This document shows positions 1-12,900 of a stretch of 64,000 nucleotides of DNA, in pieces. Every line of letters begins with the position of its first letter. Positions within the stretch are counted from its first letter, which is position 1. Made by a program: the position numbers and the translations under genes. Source of the DNA: Ceraceosorus guamensis (Eukaryota; Basidiomycota; Exobasidiomycetes; Ceraceosorales; Ceraceosoraceae); assembly GCF_003144195.1 (NCBI RefSeq), contig NW_020290002.1, forward strand, positions 310,001 to 374,000, written 5' to 3'. The notes under the pieces were generated by a model that was not told the DNA's origin, ran no database searches, and saw nothing but the letters and a program-made list of their open reading frames with translations.

Positions 1-1499
1 ACTTCCGCCTCTTCGTCTTTCCATATCCTTTGCTGTAGGGGCGTGTGCAGCAAATGCCCTGTCGCTCCAGCTGCACCGGCGGACAGGCCTGTGCAATCAA
101 CCCAATAAGCGAGCTTGCGCCCCTCGTGCTCCACTCCTGTCCGTATCCAGCCAGTTCTTGCCCCCATGAAATGCCTCAGCACGGAGCCAGCGGTAGCGCT
201 GACGCATACCAACTGGAGTGGATCCCTGCCTTTCAATCTCAGGCTCACGCCTTCATCCTTGCCTGTAGATGACGGCGATAAGGACATCAATTTGGATCTG
301 CTCTTTTCGCTCTTGTCACGATTCCGGTGGACTTGTGTTCTCTCCCTACTGGGCGGTCTTCGCTCGTCCAGCATCCTCTCCCGGCCTTGTTCTAGGCCAG
401 CAGCGGCGATAAGCTCCCCTCCGGAGTATGTGCCTCTACGCTGAAAAATCCAGTCGAGACTTAACAGGCACGTGGAGGGATGTGTGCTGTCTGCCCACTT
501 GCTGCCCCGGTGTAGGCTGATGGGCAGGTCCAATAGCGCATCAGCCTCATCGAGAACTATGGTTCGTAGCGATGGAATGCGCAGCAAAACCGCGGTGGCT
601 GGCTCGTTGAGCATCTCCCACAATCTGTTGGGTGTGCAGATGATGATGTGTGGCGAAGTCTTTCTGAGTCGCTCGACTTGTTCGTCGGGTGAGAGTCCCT
701 CGTGATTGCGTCCTCGTACTTGACTCTGGATGACAGGGTCGAGGGATGCCAATCGGTCCGGCGGGAAAAGTTGTCGAGCCCATCGCATATACTGCTGCGC
801 CAGGTCATTCGATGGGACGATGAGCAGCGAAGCGGAGACGTGCTTCACCATCTCTTCCCTTGCGCCAGGCGCAGCCGAGGAGCTGCTGGAAGAGGAAGAA
901 GGGCGTTTGAATGCGACACGAGGCTTGGCCATCAAGCCTAGAAGCAAGCCGAGGCTCTTCCCTGTGCCTGTATGTGCTCGCATGAGAACGTCGGCGGGCT
1001 TGTAAAGCGCAGCCAGCAGCTCTTTCTGCGCTGCGGTTGGATCGTGAAGGTGCGGAAAGGATTGCAGCACCTGCTCTGCAAGTATCGGATTCAATCCAAG
1101 CCGCTGAGTGGTGGGATGAGCATAGATGAGCGACGGCGATGACGCTGCATGGTATATAGTCTTTTAGACTGCTCTCACCTGCCATCGCTTTACAAATTTT
1201 CTGAGAGGAGGTCGCGCAGGGTCTTCGATGAGTGGAGTGTTCGGAGTTACATCACGAACAGAGGCAGCGGTTGCGTAGGCTCGACAGCTGCAGAGATTTG
1301 ATCGCGAGCGTGAAGAGTGTTTGACCCTGGAGAGCTGAGCGAATGCAAGAAAACATGAGGGTGTGTTTAGAGATGATGCTTGGCTTGACGATGATGCCGC
1401 AGCGCCTATCGCGCTCGTGGTCGTTATGGAAAACGAACGTGGCTGGATGAAAGCCCGAAGCGCTTGCACCGCAGGCAGTGCCTGAGCTTGAGGGCGCAT
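1..1499 (-). CDS. Mitochondrial-type DEAD-box RNA helicase (Mrh4-like), C-terminus outside window
   Basis: ATP-dependent RNA helicase, 3' part cut by the left edge. Two exons fit: 1179-1499 (or from an upstream ATG at 1601) and <1-1103, joined across a 75-nt GTGAGA...CTCAG intron that removes an in-frame TAA. Visible motifs in order: PTAAQKELL, walker A AHTGTGKS, motif Ia-like IVPSNDLAQQ, motif Ib TPNRL, motif II DEAD (near 530-542) and motif III SAT, so most of the first RecA domain plus the start of the linker are present. The first ~60 residues are Ala/Ser/Arg-rich without acidic residues, as expected for a mitochondrial presequence; the ATG at 1499 gives the better presequence. A Ser-rich insert follows motif I and a long basic insert lies between motifs II and III. 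Similarity to yeast Mrh4 is inferred from the presequence and divergent motifs; another mitochondrial DEAD-box subfamily is possible. Confidence 0.82.
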
Positions 1500-2269
1500 C
1501 GCGGCCACACTTCTTCTCGGCGAGGGTCTAAGAGGGAAAGAGAGAGAGTGTGTGTGTGTGATGCTCGTTGGTGCAAGGGTCGGGCGAGCAACAGAATTCA
1601 TGAATTCGAGGTGAAGTCAAAAAATTGGATTTTGATTCTTGATTTTTGATTCTTCCCCTCTGCATGCTGCATACATGCAGCAGACACGTGATGAACGCAA
1701 GCGTGGCGCTCACGCCCTGCTGCATTCAATACTTCTTCGGTTGTGAGTCGCAGTGCGCACGACATTGAAAGTCAAGAGTCGTATTCACGATTTAAAAGTG
1801 CCCAAACGAAGAATCCACCTAAAATTGAAGGTCTGGTTAACGATAGCCTGACCTGCTCAGCTCCTACATACTCAAGACTACTTTCTATCACCACTACCAC
1901 TGGTGGCATCGCTGCCCAAGGAAGATGTACAATCAGCTTTATACCAGCATGATCTTCTCTGCACACATCAGACGGGACAAAATTCTAGGAAGCGCCAGGC
2001 CGAGGCTCGTGGCGCTGCCCCTGAGGTGAAGCTTCAAACAGGAAGCCGAGGTCAGCTAAGAGCGACCACAGAATGAGTAGCGTAAGTCGATGCGACCCAT
2101 TGCTGCACAGCGTTCTCATCCAAAACCCTCTGAACGCTGACCTTTTGAGTGCATCGTCTGTCTTCCGCAATGCTTGGGCGCGCGGGCCCTGCTTTGCGTG
2201 TTGCGGTAGCTCATTCGCAAAGCCGCACAGAAGCTCGAGGAGTCGAGGGCATCTCGCGCATCACCTAAG
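1500..2269. other. Divergent intergenic region
   Basis: Shared upstream region of the helicase (-) and the GH5 gene (+). It holds a perfect 14-bp palindrome (GAATTCATGAATTC, 1594-1607), an A/T-rich island with TGATTCTTGATTTTTGATTC around 1620-1655, and an 8-bp inverted repeat TGCTGCAT-ac-ATGCAGCA at 1665-1682. No gene is evident. Confidence 0.6.
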
Positions 2270-3856
2270 ATGAAAGATTCGACTGTACTGCCAGGCTCTC
2301 GCCTAGCGCTCAGCTTAGAGCAAGCTGCGAGTGACGATGAGCGCAAAGCTCTAGTCAGGGGCATCTATCGTCACCGCAAACAGTATGGTGTCAATCTTGG
2401 CTCCCTCTTTGCCCTCGAACCATGGCTCGTTCCATCCCTCTTCATCGGTATCGTAAGCGCCTCTAGCGAGATGGATCTGCTCAGTGCGACTAGTGCGGAT
2501 TCGTCTAATCGATTGCAGAAGCATTGGGAACAGTTCGTCGACGATGGTGACTTCCAATGGATGAGGGGACACGGCATAAACACGATCAGGCTGCCTATCT
2601 CATACGCGGCATTCGCAGCAAGCCAAGCGCCCGATCTGCTGCGCGGCACAGAGTACGAAAATTTTGCGCAGATCTACCGGACAGCATGGACGTCCGTAGA
2701 TCAGATTATTCGCAAAGCTGCGACTCACCAGATTGGCGTGCTAATCGACCTTCATTGCGCTCCAGGCGGGCAAAATGCTGACGGACACTCGGGTCTGTCT
2801 GGCGCGCCGGTTGCGTTCTGGCGAGGTTCTCGAGCAGACTGGAATCGCGAAAGAACGATCGAGATACTCTCGCGGATTGCAGAGCGACTCTCAGACACCG
2901 CGTACGACAATGTCATAGGTCTGGAGCTGCTCAATGAACCGAAGAACGACGGAAGATTACAGGCATGGTACGAGCGCGCTCTGGATGCTATCCGAAAGCA
3001 GAATATCGACCTTCCCATCTACATTGGCGACGCTTGGGATGCGAATCACTACTCGGGCTGGCTGGCGCAACGAAACGACTTTGTTGTGCTGGATCATCAC
3101 TGTTATCGGTGTTTTACGGATGCAGATCATCGCACCTCTGCCGAACAACATGCGAGCACCATGTCCCATCCACACGGTCACATGCATCAGGCCCTCGAGA
3201 GCTGGTCCAGTAGGGCAGCTGGTGGGAAGGGTGGGGGCATCAGAGGTGGGAACTTGATCATCGGAGAATGGAGTGCTGCTCTCAATCCTAGAAGCTTTGG
3301 AGGCAGCGATGCGCCCAGCGCAACTTCCAAACAGACTCAGTGGGCACAAGCGCAAATACAATGCTACAATCGAAACACAGCTGGCTGGTACTTCTGGACT
3401 CTGAAGAAAGAGGGGCCGCCAGAGTGAGTAAACCGTCGTACCCGCGCACTATCATCTTCCCAATGTGACCGATGTCTCTTTCGCAGTGCTGGATGGTGCC
3501 TGTATTCTGCCGTAGAAGCTGGTGTACTGCCAAAGGTGCTCTCCGAGACTCGCTCTGCAGCACCGCCATCAAGTACACTGCAAGCAGCACAAGAGCGAGC
3601 CACATCATCGCACGAATCATACTGGTCTCAGCATGATCGTGGAGTTCTTTCGCAGAGCTGGCGCTTCAAGCAAGGATTTCGACAAGGACTTGTTGACGCT
3701 CACACCTTTTGGTCTTTTGGAAGGAGTGCAGTCGGCTTCCGCAACCAGTGGTGTCATGCTCGTCTCTTACAACATGACCATGATAACGGCAAGGAGCATA
3801 GTTGGCAATTCGCTCACGGCATGTCCCAGGCATTGGACGCGTTCGCGACGGTCTAG
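2270..3856 (+). CDS. Glycoside hydrolase family 5, exo-beta-1,3-glucanase-like, intracellular form
   Basis: Predicted glucan 1,3-beta-glucosidase-type GH5 enzyme, 507 aa in two exons (2270-3423 and 3487-3856; phase-2 GTGAGT...TCGCAG intron). The N-terminus shows VNLGSLFALEPWLVPSLF, the typical opening of the yeast Exg1/YBR056W branch. Next come MRGHGINTIRLPISY, LIDLHCAPGGQNADGHSG, the acid/base motif LELLNEP, DHHCYRCF, and the nucleophile motif IIGEWSAAL; WYFWTLK closes the barrel. No signal peptide or membrane anchor is visible before the catalytic domain, so a cytoplasmic YBR056W-like enzyme fits better than a secreted Exg1. The ATG at 2270 starts a short hydrophilic lead (DERKALVRGIYRHRKQYGVNLG) typical of that branch. 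Substrate is inferred from family resemblance only. Confidence 0.88.
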
Positions 3857-4299
3857 TATTTGCGCGTCATGATGCATCTTGTCCATCTTTTGCGCTTCAC
3901 ACGCTACTCCAGAAGCGAGCGATCTTGTAGGCACGTCGAACCATGGCCAATTTGTTCAAGCTTGTGACCTACTTCCGTCTCGCAATCAAGAGTCTTGATT
4001 CAACATCGAGTCTCCAAATGAGCCTAGGCTGTGTGTAGGCTTGGGCAGTCCACGTGACGCGTGGTGCCAAGACTCCGGTCATGTATCAAACGCGTGTACC
4101 TGCCGAGCGCTGAAAGGACCAAAAGCTGTGGAGATGCCGCCCTGCATCATGGCTTGCTAGCTGCTGCGATAACACCTTTGGCTCTTGACTGTTGACTTGC
4201 AAGCCTCCATTTTGGCTGGTGATATATGACATACCTCCTCGCTTACTGTCAACTCCAACTTGCAGCTCCAACCAATCATTTGCCGCAGTTTGCAAAAAG
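3857..4299. other. Intergenic region
   Basis: Between two tandem plus-strand genes. It contains a possible in-frame upstream ATG (4192) for the next gene but no recognisable coding or structural feature. Confidence 0.5.
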
Positions 4300-7146
4300 A
4301 TGCCTGTTGACGATAGCCTGAGTGAGCAAGGCAGCTCGATGGACTCATCGGTCGCTAGTCCTAAAGCCGCGGCGGCCAGCATAGATCGGCCACAGAGATC
4401 GCCAGCAGCTACAGCTCTCGACGCCCCGTCCAAAGACAAGGTGACCAGTGACCCCGCTGCGGCCATGGGCAGCCCTTCAAAGAGCGCTGACTCGGCCTCT
4501 ATTCGAAGCTCTGGCTCTGGTACGGGCTCCTTCACGCAGCAGCTTCTTGGCAGGTCGCACTCGCATTCTCATTCGACCTCGTCCCTCGCCGGTGCAATAT
4601 TGCCTGCTATCGCCATTGCGGGCGCACCCTCGAGTGGACCCCACATGCCATGGCACATCGGTGCCCTTGCGGAAGATGGGCAGTCTGGGAAGCCTGGCAG
4701 GAAGCGAGACAAGCTGAAAGCTACCGCAAGATCGCTGAGTCCTTTCAGGCATCATTCGCACAAGCGCAGCAATAGTGGTAGCGGCATCGGAGCATTGGCA
4801 TTGCCGGGAACAAGCAGGAGCAGAAGTAAAGGCAGTGGTCGGGACAAGAGTAAGACGCTCGGAGTGCCTGCTGGAGACGTAGATCCTGAAAGCGGCGACG
4901 AGAGCAGAGGAGAGGAGACGGATGCTGAGGGCGACAACGACAGCGTCACATCTGGGTCATCTCGCAAAGGGCGGGGCTTGACGCCTCGGAACAATGCTTT
5001 CAGCGCTGACTCGGACGCCGAAGCGGAAGATGACGAATGGGAGAACGTTGCGAGGCCAGAAGGCGGCAGCCCTGAGTCAGCACTGGCACCTTCTGAGCCG
5101 CATACAGACGGAACAGACGCAGAGCCAAAGAGTGATACGGAGCAAAGCCGCGATGAGACCACAGACGATGAGGAGGACGAGGACGACTACATCGACTTCG
5201 ATGACGAGGTGAGTGGTCTGCTGAGCAACAGGCACGCATGACTGTTCGCTGCCTGCGCAGGAGTGTTCTTCCGAAGCTGTGTTGGTGGACATCCTGATTA
5301 CTTTCTTTGCGTGCGGTCAGACGATCGACAATACGCTACACAACGCTGGGTGCATCGGACTACATGACGCTTGGAAACATGACGAAGAGCATGAGCACCG
5401 CTCCGATCTGATTGGTGCTCGCGAAGTCGACAATGCTGCTCACGAGGATGACGAGCATTTAGCGGCAGCTCCCAACGTCGTCCTAGGGGAGGCGCAAAGG
5501 CCACCCAAGCCTAAACGACAGGGCAGTAAAGTGCTTGATGGCGAACACGCTCTGACCGCAAGTAGGCCAGTATTTGAAAGGAATCGCTGCACAATCACGC
5601 TGGTTCACGGAGAGTACGAGGAGGCAGCTCGTCAGAACAAGAGGCCAAAGCGCTATGTCGTGGCAAGTGACGGATCGGAGTGAGTGCAAGTCGGACATAC
5701 GCCCTTAAATCGCCAATCGACTCTCTGACGCGACGCCAACTGCACCCTATCTCTCTCAGTGAAGCATCTTATGCCATCGAGTGGTGCATAGGCACTGTGC
5801 TGCGCGATGGTGACGGTGAGCGTAGCAACAACGTTGGAAGGAAGGGGATGTTATCTCATTTGACCAGACACACCCCTATTGCAGAGACTCTCGTGTGCTC
5901 GGTCATGGAGACGGATGCTAAATGTGAGCGGTGGGCTCGAACATCACCCGAGGATCGCTTCATTGCTGATTTTGACACATTTGAATGTAGTGGATGCTTC
6001 AAATCCTGCGCATGAAGACAAGTCTGCCCGTCAGGAGAATCAGAAGCTTGTAGGTGGCCCAGAAGGCAACGCCCCAGCGCCAGTGACACTTATGATAAAT
6101 CAACGTCGCTAACCGTGCCACGCTTGCCTTCCATCAGCGCCAATCAATGGCAGTCATTCTAGCTCGTCAGGCCACTGCTGTGCTTCAGCGCACGAGACTC
6201 GGGGTCAAAGTCAGCTGCCAAGCGATACATGCGGTGAGTATACGCATCGATCGTATGAGTATGAGTAGACGCAGCTCGCATTGAGAGCTCAGCGGCCTAC
6301 ATCCCTGCCAATTGATTGCTTTATGGTAGCGCAACTCAAGGCACATGATCTGCGATCTCTTGGATTACTATTCGCCTACGATGTGCATTGTCGGATCCAG
6401 AGGCCTGGGCTCTCTCAAAGGCATCCTGCTCGGGTCTACATCGCATTACTTGGTGCAAAAGAGTCCAGTCCCGTGAGTCCGATCGCATGTCTGCCCGAAT
6501 AAATCGGACCACTGCAGCTCTGACCGGTCCCGCTTCACTGCTGCCGCGCAGCGTCATGGTTGCACGAAAGCGATTGCGCTTACCTGCTCTGCCTCGGGTC
6601 AAGAATGATGTCGTCTTGTCGGTCCGAGAGCGGCATATGCGCCTGGATCAGGCAGCCATCGAGAAGGACTCGAATGTAGCAGAAGAGAATCCGGACCATC
6701 CTTCGTCGACTGGACAAGATCACACGAGCAAAGGAGACGACATCCAGGAATCGAAGAAGTCCGATGGGTTAGACGATGCAAACTCTGAGCACACCAAAAA
6801 GTCCGATCTCAACGAGAGGGTTGTTCAGGAGGATGAAGATGCTACCTCTCTGGCTCACTTGGAAGGTCCCACGGCTGATAAGGCAGGCAAAGCTCCTCAG
6901 AGCGGCACCGAGAGCGCGGTAGCTTTGGACCGAGCTGAGCGGAAGCACAACGAAGATCAGCCATTGAAGAGCTCGAATACCAGCGAAGACACCTCTTCGT
7001 CCGTGGTGTCTGAAGATCTATCAAAACGTGATCCAGCACTTCAGAAGGCGAAATCTCCAGAAGAGCTCGCGCAGGCCGAAGTTGACCGTGCAAATAGTCG
7101 CACCGCCGAGACCATCGTGGAGGAGCCAGAAGTCAGTGACGCGTAA
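4300..7146 (+). CDS. Universal stress protein (UspA) domain protein with long acidic tails
   Basis: Eight exons (4300-5208, 5321-5679, 5760-5815, 5885-5923, 5991-6049, 6138-6233, 6330-6472, 6552-7146) close to 751 codons. The UspA-like Rossmann fold lies roughly at residues 410-560: it opens with RYVVASDGSDEASYAIEWC, continues with ETLVCSVMETDAK and RHMICDLLDYYSPTMCIVGS, and has the ATP-binding signature G-2x-G-9x-G-[ST] as GSRGLGSLKGILLGSTSH, ending VPVMVARKRLRLP. The first ~300 residues are Ser/Pro/Asp/Glu-rich and disordered, with FDDE just before the first intron; the last ~190 residues are also acidic and disordered. Acceptor 5320 was chosen for exon 2 over 5260 because of its pyrimidine tract and because it restores a DDETIDNT reading. 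An alternative start at 4192 adds 36 residues. Function is probably nucleotide-binding stress signalling, by family only. Confidence 0.87.
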
Positions 7147-9977
7147 AGGACCATACTTTGCCTTTTGGTCCCTTCCCTTTTGCCCACACTGTAGTATGCG
7201 TCCTGTTCGTCAGCTCTGCGACATGCTAGATCTCATTGTGATCTCCCTCATCGAACAAAGAGACGCATTCTCAATCCGTCCTAGCATGAGCCTTTCCATT
7301 ATTATACTCGTGTCGACGAAGTGTCACGTCTTGCTGCGAGCTTTTCACGCGGGTGCAGGCGCAGGCGCAGGCGCTTGGCGGCAAGCGGCGAGGCGCGGCA
7401 TGTCGAGTGGACTTCATGGTTCGATAACCACTCGCCGGCGATCTGGAGGCCTAGACCTTCTTGCCTCAACACGCGAGTCGTAAGGTCATGCTGCATCCTC
7501 TGCCCTCACCGAGACCTTTCGATGAGGTAGGTCTCACACTGTGCCCATCTTATTCACACCTCGCAAGCGCTGTCTCACGACATCACGCCTGCTGGCCCTC
7601 AGCTCACGACTCGGCAATCGGTTGGTGCAACTTTCCCGCGCAAAGGGCTATGCTGAGCTCGACGAATGAGATTTGATTTCGTGCTGACCAAGTTGACGCA
7701 TCACACGAGGGAGGGCCTTCTTGGCGACTTCCGCACCAAGCGCAGCAGCCGGACGACCAGAGTCCATTCATTCACGATTATAGATTGCCGTTGTGTAAGC
7801 AGACCCACTGTGACTCGCGTTCACGATCCATATATCCACGACTTCCACAACAACTTTGCACAGAGGACGCCCGCCGAGCAATTTCGACCTCGATGTCAGC
7901 TGACGGGCTGTGCAGGTGCATGAAGGTGCAGCAGCCCCTCCCTTTGCTCGATCGTGCGCGTCATGTGAACGTCGAGTCAGAAAAGCCAAGAGGCCCGGGC
8001 TTATGAAGCGTATAGGCTTCTCTTTGGACGCCCCGCACTTAAGCGCTGCTCGAGTAGCAGCAGGTCCTCACTTTGTTGCGCAGTCAATCGTGAATCGTGA
8101 GTGCTGCATGGAGAGCTTGCGAGCACCACCTATACCTGCCATCTATATACCAGAGCATGCACCTACCTACCTACCTGATGTATGGCAAATCGTGAATGCG
8201 TCTCTCTGCGCTTTTCGTCTTCGCTGCATGCGGCCGGGTGAGCAACGCCGAGCGAGCGCGCGCGCGTCCCCCCAAATCTAATCGCGAATACCAGCAAGCA
8301 TGCACTCATCATACATATGCTGCGCATCAGCGGCCGCGTATCGCGCGCCTTGCTGAATTCTCCTCCAATTAAACGATACCGGTACCGGAACCGCGCTCGC
8401 GGAGACCCCTTGCGACCGTTTTGAGCCGTGAGGATGGCGGTCGCCATGCAGTCAAGAGTGCGGGCAGGTTATGTTAATTGCATGGTGCTTGTATACATTG
8501 ACCATCGGCCGAGCCACCGGACTAATCTCAGCGCTTAGTGGGCCTGGAAACGCTCATTCACATTCAAGATTCAGAAGAATTGCGGCCGTTGGCAGCGCTT
8601 GCGCACTGATCCTGTACGCGGCGGACAGCAACAAAGCTCGGTGACTCTTTTCCGCGGATTCTCGAGTCTCAACATCTTTGTGAGGTCTTGTGCCTTGGCT
8701 GCTTATAGCAAGTTGTGAGTGAGCACGCTTGCACAGCTGCTGCTGCTTGGCTGGAAGCCCTATATGGCCCGCCCGAACTTTGTGAGCATTTGCCTCGGCT
8801 TGCCGGTCTACCGCGGATCGAGTCTTCATCCGAATCACTGCTGAATACCCATCAATTTAGCACTCCAGGCGCGTAATGTGACGCAATGTGTAGCAATAAT
8901 AATAATCAAGTCAGAAGAGTACGTATAGGATAAGCTGCTCGGCCCTCTCATCGGTACCCGTTCCCTGGATTTGCTCCATTGTGCGCACGAGGAGGGTGAC
9001 GTGGACCGATCGAGGAAGGCCATCGAAGGTGAGCCACAATCAAAATGCGTGCTTGTCAGCGACTCGCCTTCTCAACACTTCCAAGTCAACGCCATCACGG
9101 CTGAGTGCGCTTGGCGGAGCTCCGCGAGGCTTTGCGTCCGCTGTCCGCAAATGGTATGCCGTACCTGAAGACGATGCGAAAGCCGCGGTTGGGCGCAAAG
9201 ACGATGCCCAACGCGAAAGCTTATTATTCAAATTGGATGCTGGCGCGCACAACACGCCAAGCATGCTACGCGATTGTGATCGTGATCTCGCTTCTTGTTG
9301 CAGCGTAAGAAACAGGTCGAATTCGCTCACTTTTGAATGACTATTTCGTCGTCCGGAGGCTCGAGCGAGCGGGCATCCATCCCTGCAATATGTAGACATA
9401 TAATAGCTGTGGCTGCGGGTGAGGTGCGCGCGCACGCACGCACGCACATGCGCATGCGCATGACACCTCAAATGCTGCCCGGTCATCGCGCGGTACACGC
9501 ACACGCATGCAGCAGTCACGTATATACGAAGTCCACTCGTATGCATGCAAAGCCACGATTGAACGACCCACCCTCCCATCACTACCCTCACACCGCACCA
9601 CAATTACCTTATCCATTTCCATCATTACGCGATTTCCCCTTTGCCCTCGATCTCCTGCTCTGCCGCGTTCTATCAACTGCTCCTTGCCCTCTCATTGAAG
9701 CGCAAGCGTTCGGCTTGCTCCTCTCCAGATCCTCAAGCGGTCGGAGACCCCCTCCACACGGAAAAACGTTGCGCATCACAAAGCGTTGGCGTTGGCGCGC
9801 TTCGGTCACAGCTCATCCGCACTGTGCTCATTCTTGGACGTCACAATCACATTGCCACCACGACGAGGTCTTGGGCATCAAAGGGGCGCAGAGGCGGTGC
9901 CCACCTGCGCGATTGCACTCGCCTTGACAGAGATCTATCAGCGTCGTCGGCAGCTCTTGCAAGAGTGATCGCGCAAC
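7147..9977. other. Long intergenic region (2.8 kb) without a convincing gene
   Basis: It holds the 3' flank of the USP gene and the upstream region of the Zn2Cys6 gene. Visible are a short GCAGGC hexamer run (~7355-7375), a (ACCT)4 tract at 8161-8176, and an alternating CGCACG/CATGCG purine-pyrimidine stretch at about 9425-9460 that could adopt Z-DNA. Open frames at 8981-9340 (+) and 9040-9603 (-) overlap on opposite strands and match nothing I know. The long promoter would suit a regulatory gene. Confidence 0.5.
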
Positions 9978-12900
9978 ATGGCGCAGCCGGGTAGCAGCGG
10001 CTTTGCCAACTTTGCTCATCCTCAGTACTCCGGCTTTGGCCAAGGCCAACCTGACGGGCCCGATCAACAACATGGACAAGATCAGACTAGCGGAGGAGCT
10101 TTTCCCAATCCTGGACCAAGTTATGACTATGGTGCCCCTCACTTTGGAGCCAATCCAGCAGTCTCGGCCGACCCTTATAGCTACGGAGTCATTGCTACCA
10201 ACCCTTATCCTGGCTCACCGTTGCACCAGCAACAGCAGCAACAAATGTACCAGAACCACATCAACATGCTGGGCTCCGTACCGCAAGGGCCCAGCTCTGG
10301 ACCAGAGCATGCTGCACCGGGCAGCTCTCAAGGCCCTACTTCTACCAAGAAGAAGACCAAGAATGGGCACACGAGGAACGCGAGCGACGCAAATGAGTCG
10401 ACACGCCCTGCCGTGGTGGAGGATGGGGAAGACGAGGATGCTGATGGAAAGAGGCGCCGAGTGCAGCGCGCTTGTGACAGTGAGTGTGGAAAAGGATAGC
10501 GCTGGCAAGGTGATGAGCTCGCTTCTGACCGGTAATCGCACATTCTCACTGTCGATTCGCTGCTGCAGGCTGCCGCAAGAAGAAGGTCAAGTGTAATGGT
10601 CTCGGTCAGGGCGAGACAAAGTGTACAAATTGGTGAGCTCGCAGCAGCTGCCTTCATCGTCGCCAACCGAAGTCGAGGCTGACTGATCTGGAGTATGCCG
10701 CCTCTTGCAGCGCGACCTATGGACACGAGTGCACATTCTTGGATGCCGCAAAGCGTCGGCCTCCTCCAAGAGCGTGAGTGTGCACACTTCTCAGCCGAAA
10801 TTAGGAAGCAGCGAGCGGGCTCTGATCAATCAAATGCTTCATCCGTAGATACGTCGATGCCCTCGAGGCGCGCATGGATAGGATGGAAGAATTGCTGACG
10901 CAGTTGGCGCCAGGCGTCGACTACTCTGAGCGCGTTGGGCCTCGGCCTCGGCTGCCGGGAGAGGACGACGAAGGCCAAACCGGGCGAGCCGCAGCTCCAG
11001 GACAGGGTCAGGCTCAGGCTGCCCATCTGGATCGCGCCTTGACGGGAAGCGGCGCGCTTGTGCCGAGCCCCGTGTCACACCATCGAGTGTCTTCAACAAA
11101 TGGTCGCGATACAGCAAGCGAGGGAGAAGATGAAGACGAAGTCGCATTCATACAGCAGGCTCTCAACGGGACCAGTCTCTGTGCAGATGCGTCCGAAGTG
11201 GAGAAGCGCCGCATCGGCGAGGTGCACTGGACATCCATCAAGGACGAACGCCTCCAGTGGCTCAGCGCTCGTGGAGTACCAGGACCCGACGGACCACCTC
11301 AGGGCGTCACCAGTCAGTTCCTGGGCAAGGCCTCAGACTTCCATCTCATCGACCTCCTCGATCGCATGAGCAGAGACGATCAGCGACTTCAGCAGAGGGG
11401 CATCTGGGGCGAAGCCAACGCCATGAAGAGCGCGAAAGACCCAGATGGCTACGATTTCTTCACTCCCTCGGCAGCTACACAGCAGCTCTCAGAAAAGGAG
11501 ATAGACGCGCTAGACTGGCCCGAGCCGGACTTGGAGAAGAAGCTCATCGACGCTTACTTCAAGCGGCCACACCTCGATTATCCCATGATCAACGAGCTCA
11601 AGTTCCGGCACGACTTTGACAACCGACCGGACATGCGCAGAAGACCGGACTTCGTTGCCCTTTGTCTGGGCCTCTTCGCAGTAGCTAGTCGATACGTCGA
11701 CGACTCGCGCGTGTGCTTGAACCCCAACGAACGTGCAGGTGGAGAGACGTACCACACTGCAGGTCTGCAATGGTGGCTGGCACAGCGGCACATCGGACAA
11801 CGCGTTTTTGGTGGCATCGCGACACTGGAGCATGCCCAGAACATTGTGCTCGCGACGATTTTCATGCTTGGGACACCGATGGCGAACACCCTAGCATGGG
11901 CAGTACTCAGCGTAGCGGTTCGTCTGCTTCAGGACGTGGGAGCCCACCGCAAAGTCACAGCTCAGCGTCTCAAGCATCCTCTATTGCTCACTGAAACCTA
12001 TAGGCGACTGTGGTGGGTGACCTACTCTCTCGATCGAGAATTCAGCGCTGGTCTCGGAAGACCCGTCTGTATCCAGGATGAAGACTTTGATGTGGACGAA
12101 CCGCTCGCTGTCGACGACATGTTTCTCATCGACGCTGCTGCAACAGGCAACCCTCCTTCGCAGCCGGTGGAGAAGCCCTCCCTTCTTGCTGGCTTTGTCG
12201 CGTCCATTCGTCTTGATCAGATCATTGGTCGCACCCTGCGAACGATCTACGCTATTGGGAAGGCGAAAGTGTCGAGGGGATTTGTTGGTCGCCAATGGGA
12301 CCAATTCATCGTCGCTGAAATCGACTCCTCGCTGAACCAATGGCTGGGCACAGTACCACAGCACCTGAAGTACAATGCCAACGAGCCAAACGACGAGTGG
12401 CTCCTTCAGTCAAGCCTACTCCACACCAAATACTACCACAGTCAAATTTTGGTGCACAGGCCCTTCATTCCGGGTCCGAACTCGAAGTCGTCACTCAACT
12501 ACCCATCGTTGGCCATCTGCACCAACGCCGCCAGATCCATCTGCCATATCTTGCACAACTTGTATCGGCGCAAGCTGCATCCGAGAGGCGGTCTGCAAGT
12601 CTTGTTTCGCGCCTTTTCTGCAGGCTGCATTCTGCTTCTCGTCGTCTGGAGCGCGAAAAGAAGCGGGGCAAGGACTTCGACATCTACGATGGCCGACGTA
12701 CGTCGCTGCCTCGATGTCTTGCGAGGATTAGAGAAGCACTGGTCCTTGGCGTGCAAAATGAGCCGACTGATGGACCATTTGATCGCTGTCAGCGAGCTGC
12801 CTGTACCTCGATCAGCCCTCAAGCGACCCCACAAAACGGGCGGCGGTGGCGACGCATCTGACGATGAGGAAGGCTCTTTCGAGTCTTCGAGCTCGCGCCG

